A DNA stretch of 64,000 bases from Mycobacterium parmense (GTDB lineage: Bacteria > Actinomycetota > Actinomycetes > Mycobacteriales > Mycobacteriaceae), in contig NZ_AP022614.1 of NCBI RefSeq assembly GCF_010730575.1, forward strand, positions 3,782,001 to 3,846,000. The letters are read 5' to 3'. Every line of letters starts with the position of its first letter. Position 1 is the stretch's first letter. A program made the translations under genes and the position numbers. This document shows positions 26,340-34,777 of the stretch, in pieces. The notes beneath the pieces are model-generated. The model made no database searches, was not told the origin of the DNA, and saw only the letters and a list, made by a program, of their open reading frames with translations.

Positions 26340-27008
26340 CTAGCCGGCGGCGACGCTGGGGCCGCCCGGCTCGCGCCGCGCCGCTAAGGCCCCGGTGGCT
26401 CCGGCGGCTTCGCGTTCCTCCGGCGCGCCCCGCAGACCGTGCCAGAACAGGTTGATCATCAGCCCGGCCGCCTCGTCGACATCGATGTCGCCGGTGGACA
26501 GGCGGGTCGCCAGCGCCTCGCCCGCACCCACGAGCGCCACGGCCATCATCTCGTGCTCGCGTTCCGAGCGGGGGGTGCGGCTGCCGGCCCGTACCAGGCC
26601 GGCGACCAGGTCGATGATCCGCTCGCGGCCCTCACGCACCATGTGGGCGAACGACTGCGAGGCGGTGGCCTGGGTGTACATCACGATCCACGACGCTCGG
26701 TTGGCGTCGATGTAGCGCAGATAGGACACGATGGTGTTGCGCAGCATGTCGTTGGGACTCTGCCCGAAGTCCATGTCGGCGCGGACCGCGTCGATGAACC
26801 GGCCCATCTCGCGGTTCAGGCAGGCGCCGAACAGGTCCTCCTTGGAGCCGTAGTACAGGTAGAGCATCGGCTTGGAGATCTGCGCCTCGGCGGCGATCGC
26901 GTCCATCGAGGTCTCGTGGTAGCCGTTGACCGAGAACATCTGCACGGCCGCGTCAAGCATCTGCTGCTCGCGGACGGCACGAGGTAGCCGCTTGGTACCA
27001 CCTGCCAT
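26340..27008 (-). CDS. TetR-family regulator (Rv0238 type)
   Basis: A 222-residue TetR regulator. The helix-turn-helix occupies about residues 14-60 (MLDAAVQMFSVNGYHETSMD, then AEAQISKPMLYLYYGSKEDLF). The C-terminal domain is helical and ends with a Gly/Ala-rich tail. It matches Rv0238 in sequence and position between lpqI and the htdX side. It is the regulator nearest to fadA2, fabG4 and fadE5, whose promoters share a palindrome, so it is a candidate controller, although that link is inference. The downstream ClC gene follows at 16 bp. Confidence 0.9.
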   Translation of the reverse strand: MAGGTKRLPRAVREQQMLDAAVQMFSVNGYHETSMDAIAAEAQISKPMLYLYYGSKEDLFGACLNREMGRFIDAVRADMDFGQSPNDMLRNTIVSYLRYIDANRASWIVMYTQATASQSFAHMVREGRERIIDLVAGLVRAGSRTPRSEREHEMMAVALVGAGEALATRLSTGDIDVDEAAGLMINLFWHGLRGAPEEREAAGATGALAARREPGGPSVAAG

Positions 27009-27083
27009 CGTCAGCCTTCCCGGTTCGCCGATCTGACCCCAGGGTAAGCAATGCGGCCCGGCAGCACACGCCGGTCCCGCGCT

Positions 27084-28226
27084 TCAGTGGCCGCAGGCCG
27101 GGCTACGGCCCTTCATCGACGCCACCCGCGCCAGCGACTCGTCGACCCGCTGCGTCGGCAGATCGCCCGCCGCGACGGCCTGCTGCAGCCGGTCCAGAAC
27201 CGCCGGCACCTCGTCGGTGGTCACCCACAGCGCGACGTCGGTCCCGGCCTGCAAGGTGCGCAGCACCGCCTCCGAGACCCCGAAGCGGTCCGAGATCGCC
27301 GCCATGCTGGACAGGTCGTCGCTGAACACCGGCCCGCCGAACGGCGGGCCCCCGTAGCCGGTGCCCTGGCGCAGCAACTGCACCGCCGCGGGGCTCAGGC
27401 TGGCCGGCGTGTCGCCGGTGAGCCCCGGGACCTGCAGGTGACCGATCATCACCGCGACGGGGGCCGCGGTGACCAGCGTCCGGTAGGGCACCAGGTCGTT
27501 GTTCCGCAGATCGCTCAGCGGCGGCGTGACGACACCACCGGTGTGCGAGTCACCCGAGCCGTGCCCGTGGCCGGGGAAGTGTTTGAGCACCGGCAACAGG
27601 CCGGCGTCGCGCAGACCTTGGGCGTAGGCCCCCGCGTAGGCCGTGACGGTCGCGGGGTCGCCGCCGAACGACCGGTCGCCGATGACCCCGTCGGTGGCGT
27701 CGGTGACGTCGACGACCGGAGCGAAGTCGACGGTGATTCCCAGGTCGCGCATCTTCTTGCCGCGCTCGGCCGCCAGGTCGTGCACCTGGGCCACGCTCTG
27801 GGTCTGCGCCAGCTGCCGCGGCGACGGCGACTCCCCGATCAGCGACCGAAGACGCGAAACCCGGCCGCCCTCCTCGTCGACACTCACCGCAAGCGGCAGG
27901 GGCCCGGCTTTGCCGGCGATCTCGGCCAGCGGGCCCTTGAAGATCGCCAGGTCCGTCCAGCTGCCGATGAAGATGCCGCCGACGTGGTAGTCGTTCACGA
28001 CGTCCCGCGCGTCGTCGGCGTTCTTGACCCCCACCATCAGCAGTTGGGCGAGCTTGTCCCGGATGGGCAGCTGCGCGGTGGGATCGCCGCACACCGGCGG
28101 CGCGGGGGCGGCCGCCGGCTTGCCGGCCGAGGCGGACGGGCCCGCCGACCGGGCGGGGTGGTGGCCACAGGCCACAACCAGCGCCGACGAGGCTGCGAGC
28201 ACGGCCAAGGTGCGCGGGAAAGGCAT
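27084..28226 (-). CDS. lpqI: LpqI, GH3 beta-N-acetylglucosaminidase lipoprotein
   Basis: A 380-residue lipoprotein with a signal peptide and lipobox ALVVAC near residue 20. It is a glycoside hydrolase family 3 beta-N-acetylglucosaminidase: the conserved KHFPGHGHGSGDSH around residue 215 carries the acid/base histidine-containing motif of the family, and the nucleophile aspartate is probably in VFSDDLSSMAAI near residue 300. It removes GlcNAc from muropeptide fragments during peptidoglycan recycling outside the cytoplasmic membrane. The ortholog is Rv0237. Confidence 0.93.
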   Translation of the reverse strand: MPFPRTLAVLAASSALVVACGHHPARSAGPSASAGKPAAAPAPPVCGDPTAQLPIRDKLAQLLMVGVKNADDARDVVNDYHVGGIFIGSWTDLAIFKGPLAEIAGKAGPLPLAVSVDEEGGRVSRLRSLIGESPSPRQLAQTQSVAQVHDLAAERGKKMRDLGITVDFAPVVDVTDATDGVIGDRSFGGDPATVTAYAGAYAQGLRDAGLLPVLKHFPGHGHGSGDSHTGGVVTPPLSDLRNNDLVPYRTLVTAAPVAVMIGHLQVPGLTGDTPASLSPAAVQLLRQGTGYGGPPFGGPVFSDDLSSMAAISDRFGVSEAVLRTLQAGTDVALWVTTDEVPAVLDRLQQAVAAGDLPTQRVDESLARVASMKGRSPACGH

Positions 28227-28361
28227 CGCGCCATGCTTTCACGACAACCGCGCGCCCCCGTGATCCGGGGCGCGGCCCGCTAAGGTGTTTCCTGCGCGGC
28301 TTTGGGGAATCCCCGGCTCGACGGGGTGGCATGAGCCGGCCGGGAGCAGCGGGGGTCGACG

Positions 28362-28598
28362 ATGGCGGGAATCGGGCTGGCCGCCGCGGCCAGCGTCGTG
28401 GCGGGCCTGTCGATCGGTGCCGCGCTGACCGTCGGCGCGACGCTGGCGGCCGCCGACCAGCGTTCCGCGCCGGCACAACGACCGAACGCCCCGTCGTCGC
28501 CCCTGCAGGTGCAGTACGGCGACCGGTGCTTCCACGGTCACTGCCTGCCCTGCGACAGCGTCGAGGGCTGTCTGGACAAGCTGGCGGATGAGCGCTAG
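28362..28598 (+). CDS. DUF2613-like small membrane protein with Cys-rich tail
   Basis: A 78-residue protein with one N-terminal membrane segment (IGLAAAASVVAGLSIGAALT) and an extracytoplasmic tail. It resembles the next protein, the Rv0236A type: AASVV.GL..GAA and the (QV/RV)-YG-(D/N)R motif align. The tail adds four cysteines in CFHGHCLPC and EGC, which could form disulfides or bind metal outside the membrane. I do not recall such a copy beside Rv0236A in M. tuberculosis. A GGGAGC ribosome site precedes the ATG. Confidence 0.68.
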   Translation: MAGIGLAAAASVVAGLSIGAALTVGATLAAADQRSAPAQRPNAPSSPLQVQYGDRCFHGHCLPCDSVEGCLDKLADER

Positions 28599-28685
28599 TC
28601 ACGACCCGGCCGGCGAAAGCGCTTCTGCTAGGTTGGCGCTAGGTCGCCGCCCGCACACCATGACCGAAATCCCGAGGAGCTTTCG

Positions 28686-28859
28686 ATGAACCGGATCATT
28701 GCGCCCGCCGCCGCGAGCGTGGTGGTTGGTCTGCTGCTGGGCGCCGCCGCGATCTTCGGGGTCACGTTGATGGTGCAACAGGACACCAAGCCGCCACTGC
28801 CCGGGGGTGATCCGCAGTCGTCGGTGCTCAACAGGGTCGAATACGGCAACCGTAGCTAG
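28686..28859 (+). CDS. Small secreted/membrane protein Rv0236A (DUF2613)
   Basis: A 57-residue protein whose length matches Rv0236A. It has an N-terminal membrane or signal segment (APAAASVVVGLLLGAAAIFG) and a short polar tail ending in NRVEYGNRS. The family is conserved next to aftD in mycobacteria and its function is unknown; a role with arabinan synthesis is possible from location only. AGGAGC lies just before the ATG. The longest aftD frame starts inside this gene. Confidence 0.85.
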   Translation: MNRIIAPAAASVVVGLLLGAAAIFGVTLMVQQDTKPPLPGGDPQSSVLNRVEYGNRS

Positions 28860-31800
28860 CGGCGAAGCCGGGCGCAGCGGGTCGCCGCCCACAGACCCCG
28901 GCGATCGCCAGCGCGGCGAAGCCGGGCGCAGCGGGTCGCCGCCTCGTGGTTCAGCGGCGCAATCCCGGGCCGCTGCGGCGCCAGCCCCGTCAGCCGAGGC
29001 ACTGTCGCGCCGATGGCTCGCGCTGGTCGCGGCGATCTCGCTGGTGTTGACGTTCGCGCAATCCCCGGGCCGGGTCTCCCCCGACACCAAACTCGACCTC
29101 ACCGCCAATCCGCTGCGCTTCCTGGCCCGCGCCACCAACCTGTGGAACAGCGAGCTGCCGTTTGGCCAGGCCCAGAATCAGGCCTACGGTTACCTGTTTC
29201 CGCACGGCACCTTCTTCCTCGTCGGACATCTGTTGGGGGTGCCCGGCTGGATGGTGCAGCGTCTGTGGTGGGCGTTGCTGCTCACGGTCGGCTTCTGGGG
29301 GCTGATCCGGGTCGCGGAGGCACTGGCGATCGGCGGTCCGGCGTCGCGGGTGATCGGGGCGGCGGCGTTCGCGCTGTCGCCGCGCGTGCTCACCACGCTG
29401 GGATCCATCTCGTCGGAGACGCTGCCGATGATGCTGGCACCGTGGGTGTTGCTGCCGACGATCCTCGCGCTGCGCGACTCGTCTGATAAGTCGGTGCGGG
29501 TGCTCGCCGCGCGGGCCGGCGTGGCCGTCGCGCTGATGGGGGCGGTCAACGCGATCGCGACGCTGGCCGCGTGCCTGCCCGCCGTCATCTGGTGGGCCTG
29601 TCACCGGCCCAACCGGCGGTGGTGGCGCTATACGGGGTGGTGGCTGCTGTCGCTGGCGCTGGCGACACTGTGGTGGGTGGTGGCGCTGGCGATGTTGCAC
29701 GCCATCAGCCCGCCGTTCCTGGATTTCATCGAGTCGTCCGGCGTGACCACCGAGTGGTCGTCGCTGACCGAGATACTGCGCGGCACCGACAGCTGGACCC
29801 CGTTCGTCGCGCCCACGGCGACCGCGGGCGCGCCACTGGTGACGGGATCGGCGGCCATCCTGGGCACCTGCCTGGTCGCGGCCGCCGGGCTCGCCGGCCT
29901 GGCCTCGCCGGGAATGCCGGCGCGGGGACGGCTGGTGACCATGCTGCTGGCCGGGGTGGTGCTGATGGCCGCCGGCTACAGCGGCGGGCTGGGTTCGCCG
30001 TTGGCGCATACGGTTCAGGCCTTCCTGGACGCCCGGGGGGCCCCGCTGCGCAACGTGCACAAGCTGGGCTCGGTGATCCGGATCCCGGTGGTGCTGGGCG
30101 TCGCGCAGCTCTTGGGCCGGGTGCCGTTGCCGGGCACCGCGCCGGCGCGGGAATGGCTGCGGGCGTTCGCCCACCCGGAGCGCGACAGGCGGGTGGCGGT
30201 GACGATCGTCGTGGTCACGGCGCTGGCGGTCAGCACCTCGCTGGCGTGGACCGGCCGGCTCACCCCGCCCGGCACGTTCAGTGCGATTCCGGGGTACTGG
30301 CACGACGCCGCCGCCTGGCTCGACGAACACAACACGGGGGCGCCCACACCCGGGCGCGTGCTGGTGGCACCGGGGGCGCCGTTCGCCACCCAGGTGTGGG
30401 GCACCAGCCATGACGAGCCGCTGCAGGTGCTCGGCCGCAGCCCGTGGGGGGTCCGCGACTCGATCCCACTGACCCCGCCGCAGACGATCCGGGCCCTGGA
30501 CTCCGTACAGCGGCTGTTCGCCGCCGGGCGCGCGTCGGACGGGCTGGCCGATACCCTTGCGCGGCAAGGTATCTCGTATGTGGTTTTGCGCAACGACCTG
30601 GATCCCGACACGTCGCGGTCGGCGCGGCCGATCCTGGTGCACCGGGCGGTCGAGGGGTCGCCGGGGCTGCTGAAGGTGGCGCAGTTCGGCGACCCGGTGG
30701 GCCCCGGCACCGTCGCGGGCTTCGTCGCCGACAGCGGGCTGCGGCCGCGCTATCCGGCGATCGAGATCTACCGGGTGGTGGGCGCGGGCGATCCCGGCGC
30801 GCCCTATCTCGTCGACGTCGACAAGCTGGCGCGGGTGGACGGCGGACCGGAGGTGTTGCTGCGCCTCGACGAGCGGCGGCGGCTGCTCGGGCAGCCGCCG
30901 CTGGGCCCGGTGTTGATGACGGCGGACGCGCGCGGCGCGGGGCTGGCGGCACCGCTCGTGACCGTCACCGACACCCCGGTGAGCCGCGAGACCGACTACG
31001 GCCGTGTCGACCAGCACTCGTCGGCGACCCGCGCGCCCGGCGACGCCCGGCACACCTACAACCGCGTGCCCGACTACCCCGACCCGGGCGCCGCCCCGGT
31101 GTGGGGGGCCTGGTCCGGCGGCCGGATCACCGTGTCGAGCTCTGCATCGGATTCCACCGCCATGCCCGACGTCGCGCCCGCGACCTCCCCCGCCGCCGCG
31201 GTCGACGGCGACCCCGCCACGGCGTGGGTGTCCAACTCGTTGCAGTCAGCCGTCGGGCAGTGGCTGCAGGTCGATTTCGACCACCCCGTGACCAACGCCG
31301 CGATCACCCTGACGCCCAGTGCGACGGCCGTCGGCGCCCAGGTCAGGCGCATCCTGATCGAGACCGCGACGGGCAGCACCAGCCTGCGGTTCGACGAGAC
31401 CGGCAAGCCGCTCACCGCGGCGCTGCCCTACGGCGAAACCCCGTGGGTGCGCGTCACCGCGGCCGGGACCGACGACGGGTCGCCCGGCGTGCAGTTCGGC
31501 ATCACCGACCTGTCGATCACCCAGTACGACGCGTCCGGGTTCGCGCACCCGGTCGACCTGCGCCATACCGTGCGGGTCCCCGGCCCGCCGCCCGGGTCGG
31601 CCGTCGCGGGTTGGGACCTCGGCTCGGAGCTGCTCGGCAGACCCGGCTGCGCCGGTGCCGAAGGGGGCGTGCGCTGCGCGGCGTCGATGGCGCTGGCGCC
31701 GGAGGAACCGGTCACCCTCAGCCGCACCCTGAGCGTCCCGGTTCCGGTTTCGGTGACGCCGACGGTGTGGGTCCGGCCGCGGCAGGGCCCCAAGCTCGCC

Positions 31801-33210
31801 GACCTCATCGCCGAGCCCGGCACCACCCGGGCCAGCGGCGAGTCCGACCCGATGGACGTCCAGGGCTCGGCCTACGCGGCCACCGACGGCGACCCGGCCA
31901 CCGCGTGGACCGCGCCGCAGCGGGTGGTCCAGCACAAGGACGCCCCCACGCTGACGCTCACCCTGCCGCGGCCCACCGAGGTCGCCGGGCTGCGCCTGCT
32001 GCCCAGCCGGTCGGCGCTGCCCGCGCCTCCCACGATGGTCGCCGTCGACCTGGGCGACGGCCCCCAGGTGCGGGAACTGCAGACCGACGAGGCGGGCCGT
32101 CCGCAGACCCTGCAGCTGAAGCCCAAGGTGACCGACACCGTCAGCATCAGCCTGCTCGCCTGGCGCGACGTCATCGACCGCAACGCCCTGGGCTTCGACC
32201 AGCTCAAGCCCCCGGGGCTGGCCGAAGTGGCGGCCCTGGGCGCGGACGGAAACTCGATCGCTCCCGCCGACGCCGCTCGCAACCGCTCCCGCGAGATCAC
32301 CGTCGACTGCGCCCACGGCCCGGTGATCGCCGTCGCGGGCCGGTTTGTGCACACGTCGATTCGCACCACGGCGGGCACGCTGCTGGACGGGCGACCCGTC
32401 GTGGCGCAGCCGTGCGAACGCGAGCCCATCGCGCTGCCGGCCGGCCCGCAGGAGTTGCTGATCAGCCCCGGCGCGCAGTTCGTCGTCGACGGAGCCCGCC
32501 TGGGCGTCGCGGGATCCGCCGAAATGCCAACTGCGCGTTCGGTTCCCGTACCTACTGGAGCCTGGGGTCCGCAGCGACGGGAGGTGCGGGCACCGGCGTC
32601 GTCGACGCCACGCCTGCTGGTCGTTCCCGAAAGCATCAACCCGGGCTGGGTGGCACGCACCGCCACCGGCACCCGGTTGACACCGGTCGCGGTCAACGGG
32701 TGGCAGCAGGGCTGGGTAGTGCCCGCCGGTGACCCCGGGACCGTCACGCTGACCTTCGCCGCCGATTCGCCGTACCGGGCGGGCCTGGGGGTCGGGTTCG
32801 CGTTGCTGCCGCTGCTGGCCCTGCTGGCGCTGTGGCGAACCAGGCGACGGGGTTCGGACGACCCACCGGCGCGACCATGGCAGCCCGGGCCGTGGGCGGC
32901 CGCCGGCGCGCTGGCCGCCGGCGCGGTGATCGCCGGGACGGCCGGGGCCGTCCTCGTCGGCGCCGCCCTCGGGCTGCGCTATGCATTACGGGATCGCCAC
33001 GGCACGGTGCCCGACGGGCTCATGGTCGCGCTGAGCGCGGGCGGGCTCATCCTGGCCGGGGCGCAATTGTCACGGCATCCCTGGCGCTCGGTCGGGGGTT
33101 ACGCCGGCCACTCGGCGAATGTGCAACTGCTGGCCATGCTTTCGCTGGCGGCGCTCGCCGCGGCGGCGGTGGCCATGCCGGAGGGCGTGCGGCGGGCTCG
33201 GTCGAAATAG
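28807..33210 (+). CDS. aftD: Arabinofuranosyltransferase AftD
   Basis: A very large (up to 1467 residues) integral membrane GT-C glycosyltransferase that branches arabinan in arabinogalactan and lipoarabinomannan. The N-terminal ~450 residues are membrane-embedded (LTANPLRFLARATNLWNSEL, FGQAQNQAYGYLFPHGTFF), followed by a large extracytoplasmic region with discoidin-like carbohydrate-binding segments (AAVDGDPATAWVSN near 800, repeated as AATDGDPATAWTAP near 1025), and terminal membrane helices. It matches Rv0236c. The only ATG/GTG/TTG start that keeps the first membrane segment is GTG 28807, which overlaps the previous gene and reads through a duplicated 54-bp unit; a CTG at 28999 (before SRRW) would match the M. 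tuberculosis start better. Confidence 0.92.
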   Translation: MIRSRRCSTGSNTATVASGEAGRSGSPPTDPGDRQRGEAGRSGSPPRGSAAQSRAAAAPAPSAEALSRRWLALVAAISLVLTFAQSPGRVSPDTKLDLTANPLRFLARATNLWNSELPFGQAQNQAYGYLFPHGTFFLVGHLLGVPGWMVQRLWWALLLTVGFWGLIRVAEALAIGGPASRVIGAAAFALSPRVLTTLGSISSETLPMMLAPWVLLPTILALRDSSDKSVRVLAARAGVAVALMGAVNAIATLAACLPAVIWWACHRPNRRWWRYTGWWLLSLALATLWWVVALAMLHAISPPFLDFIESSGVTTEWSSLTEILRGTDSWTPFVAPTATAGAPLVTGSAAILGTCLVAAAGLAGLASPGMPARGRLVTMLLAGVVLMAAGYSGGLGSPLAHTVQAFLDARGAPLRNVHKLGSVIRIPVVLGVAQLLGRVPLPGTAPAREWLRAFAHPERDRRVAVTIVVVTALAVSTSLAWTGRLTPPGTFSAIPGYWHDAAAWLDEHNTGAPTPGRVLVAPGAPFATQVWGTSHDEPLQVLGRSPWGVRDSIPLTPPQTIRALDSVQRLFAAGRASDGLADTLARQGISYVVLRNDLDPDTSRSARPILVHRAVEGSPGLLKVAQFGDPVGPGTVAGFVADSGLRPRYPAIEIYRVVGAGDPGAPYLVDVDKLARVDGGPEVLLRLDERRRLLGQPPLGPVLMTADARGAGLAAPLVTVTDTPVSRETDYGRVDQHSSATRAPGDARHTYNRVPDYPDPGAAPVWGAWSGGRITVSSSASDSTAMPDVAPATSPAAAVDGDPATAWVSNSLQSAVGQWLQVDFDHPVTNAAITLTPSATAVGAQVRRILIETATGSTSLRFDETGKPLTAALPYGETPWVRVTAAGTDDGSPGVQFGITDLSITQYDASGFAHPVDLRHTVRVPGPPPGSAVAGWDLGSELLGRPGCAGAEGGVRCAASMALAPEEPVTLSRTLSVPVPVSVTPTVWVRPRQGPKLADLIAEPGTTRASGESDPMDVQGSAYAATDGDPATAWTAPQRVVQHKDAPTLTLTLPRPTEVAGLRLLPSRSALPAPPTMVAVDLGDGPQVRELQTDEAGRPQTLQLKPKVTDTVSISLLAWRDVIDRNALGFDQLKPPGLAEVAALGADGNSIAPADAARNRSREITVDCAHGPVIAVAGRFVHTSIRTTAGTLLDGRPVVAQPCEREPIALPAGPQELLISPGAQFVVDGARLGVAGSAEMPTARSVPVPTGAWGPQRREVRAPASSTPRLLVVPESINPGWVARTATGTRLTPVAVNGWQQGWVVPAGDPGTVTLTFAADSPYRAGLGVGFALLPLLALLALWRTRRRGSDDPPARPWQPGPWAAAGALAAGAVIAGTAGAVLVGAALGLRYALRDRHGTVPDGLMVALSAGGLILAGAQLSRHPWRSVGGYAGHSANVQLLAMLSLAALAAAAVAMPEGVRRARSK
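28859..28943 (+). repeat. Tandem 31-bp direct repeat at the aftD 5' end
   Basis: A 31-bp sequence beginning GCGGCGAAGCCGGG occurs identically at 28859-28889 and 28913-28943, period 54 bp, separated by a 23-bp unrelated spacer. Each copy has a weak internal hairpin (GGCGA...TCGCC). Because 54 is a multiple of three, the repeat encodes GEAGRSGSPP twice in the aftD frame. With only two copies it is not a CRISPR. Confidence 0.8.
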
Positions 33211-33298
33211 CCGGCGCAACGGCTGGCTAACCGGTTTACCGGCTGGTTGACTGGATATGCGGGGTGGTGAAACAGCTACCTTCCAAGGAGCTACGTCC

Positions 33299-34774
33299 AT
33301 GGGATGGTTCTCGGCACCCGGGTACTGGCTGGGCAGGCTGGCGCTGGAACGCGGTCTCGCGGCCGTCTACCTGCTGGCGTTCGTCGCGGCCGCCACCCAG
33401 TTCCGCGCGCTCATCGGCGAGGACGGGATACTGCCGATCCCCCGCTTCCTGGCGGGGCAATCGTTTTGGCGCACACCCAGCATCTTTCACCTGCGCTACT
33501 CCGACCGGCTGTTCGCGGTGGCCTCGTGGTCCGGCGCCGCGCTGTCGGCGGCCGTCGCGGCGGGCGCGGCCGACGCGGTGCCGTTGTGGGCGGCGATGCT
33601 GATGTGGCTGGCGTTGTGGGCGCTCTACTTGTCGATCGTCAACGTGGGGCAGACGTGGTACGCGTTCGGCTGGGAGTCGTTGCTGCTGGAAGCCGGGTTC
33701 CTGATGATCTTCCTGGGCAACGAGCGGGTGGCGCCCCCGCTGCTGACACTGTGGATGGCGCGGTTCCTGTTGTTCCGGGTTGAGTTCGGCGCGGGTCTGA
33801 TCAAGATGCGGGGCGACTCGTGCTGGCGCGACCTGACATGCCTGTACTACCACCACGAGACTCAGCCCATGCCGGGGCCGCTGAGCTGGTTCTTCCATCA
33901 TCTGCCCAGACCACTGCACCGAGTCGAGGTGGCGGGGAACCATTTCGCCCAGCTCGTCGTGCCGTTCGGGTTGTTCGCCCCGCAGCCGGTGGCAGGCGGG
34001 GCCGCCGCGATCATCGTGGTCACCCAGCTTTGGCTGGTGGCGTCGGGCAACTTCGCCTGGCTCAACTGGGTGACGATTCTGCTGGCGTGCAGTGCCATCG
34101 ACGACTCGTGCGTTTCGGCGGTGCTCGGGGTGCCCACGCACGCGCAGGCGGCCGGGCCCCCGCTGTGGTTCGCGGCCGCGGTGGTCGCGTTCACCGGCGC
34201 CGTGCTGTGCATGAGCTACCTGCCGCTGCGCAACATGCTGTCCTCACGCCAGCGAATGAACCTCTCATTCAATGCTTTTCATCTGGTGAACACCTACGGC
34301 GCCTTTGGCAGCATCGGCCGCACCCGCCGCGAAGTGGTGATCGAGGGCACCGGGGAAGCCGACCTCACCGCGCAGACGGCCTGGAAGGAATACGAGTTCA
34401 AGGGCAAGCCCGGGGCGGTGCGCAGGCTGCCGCGCCAGTGGGCGCCCTACCATCTGCGTCTGGACTGGCTGATGTGGTTCGCCGCCATCTCACCGGGCTA
34501 CGCCCAACCCTGGCTGGAGCCCTTCATGCAGCGGCTGCTGCGCAACGACCCCCCGACGCTGCGCCTGTTGCGGCACAATCCTTTTCCCGACAGTCCCCCC
34601 CGCTACGTGCGCGCGCGGCTGTACGAGTACCGTTTCACCACGGCGGCCGAGCTGCGGCGCGACCGGGCGTGGTGGCATCGCACGTTGATGGGCGGTTACG
34701 TCGCACCCATGGCCCTGCCCACCGCGACGTCACAGCGCACCGGGATCCGCGCGCACCGGCCGCTTGGCGGCTGA
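33299..34774 (+). CDS. Lipase-maturation-factor-like membrane protein (Rv0235c type)
   Basis: A 491-residue polytopic membrane protein matching Rv0235c, of the lipase maturation factor 1 superfamily. Family motifs are FGWESLLLEAGFLMIFLGNE, KMRGDSCWRDLTCLYYHHET and the C-terminal RQWAPYHLRLDWLMWFAA. In animals the family helps lipase folding; its bacterial role is not known. The ATG at 33299 has AAGGAG upstream and gives the ortholog's N-terminus (GWFSAPGYWLGRLALERG). It follows aftD by 88 bp, and the interval holds repeats of the type AACCGGTT and GGCTGG. Confidence 0.85.
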   Translation: MGWFSAPGYWLGRLALERGLAAVYLLAFVAAATQFRALIGEDGILPIPRFLAGQSFWRTPSIFHLRYSDRLFAVASWSGAALSAAVAAGAADAVPLWAAMLMWLALWALYLSIVNVGQTWYAFGWESLLLEAGFLMIFLGNERVAPPLLTLWMARFLLFRVEFGAGLIKMRGDSCWRDLTCLYYHHETQPMPGPLSWFFHHLPRPLHRVEVAGNHFAQLVVPFGLFAPQPVAGGAAAIIVVTQLWLVASGNFAWLNWVTILLACSAIDDSCVSAVLGVPTHAQAAGPPLWFAAAVVAFTGAVLCMSYLPLRNMLSSRQRMNLSFNAFHLVNTYGAFGSIGRTRREVVIEGTGEADLTAQTAWKEYEFKGKPGAVRRLPRQWAPYHLRLDWLMWFAAISPGYAQPWLEPFMQRLLRNDPPTLRLLRHNPFPDSPPRYVRARLYEYRFTTAAELRRDRAWWHRTLMGGYVAPMALPTATSQRTGIRAHRPLGG

Positions 34775-34777
34775 ACG

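Noticed and set aside
28859..28943. Two identical 31-bp repeats with a 23-bp spacer, suggesting a minimal CRISPR
   Set aside because: Only two copies, in frame with aftD, no cas genes; better seen as a duplicated intergenic element.
28990..31053. A 687-codon minus-strand frame opposite aftD
   Set aside because: Shadow of aftD with repetitive Arg/Gln/Pro composition.
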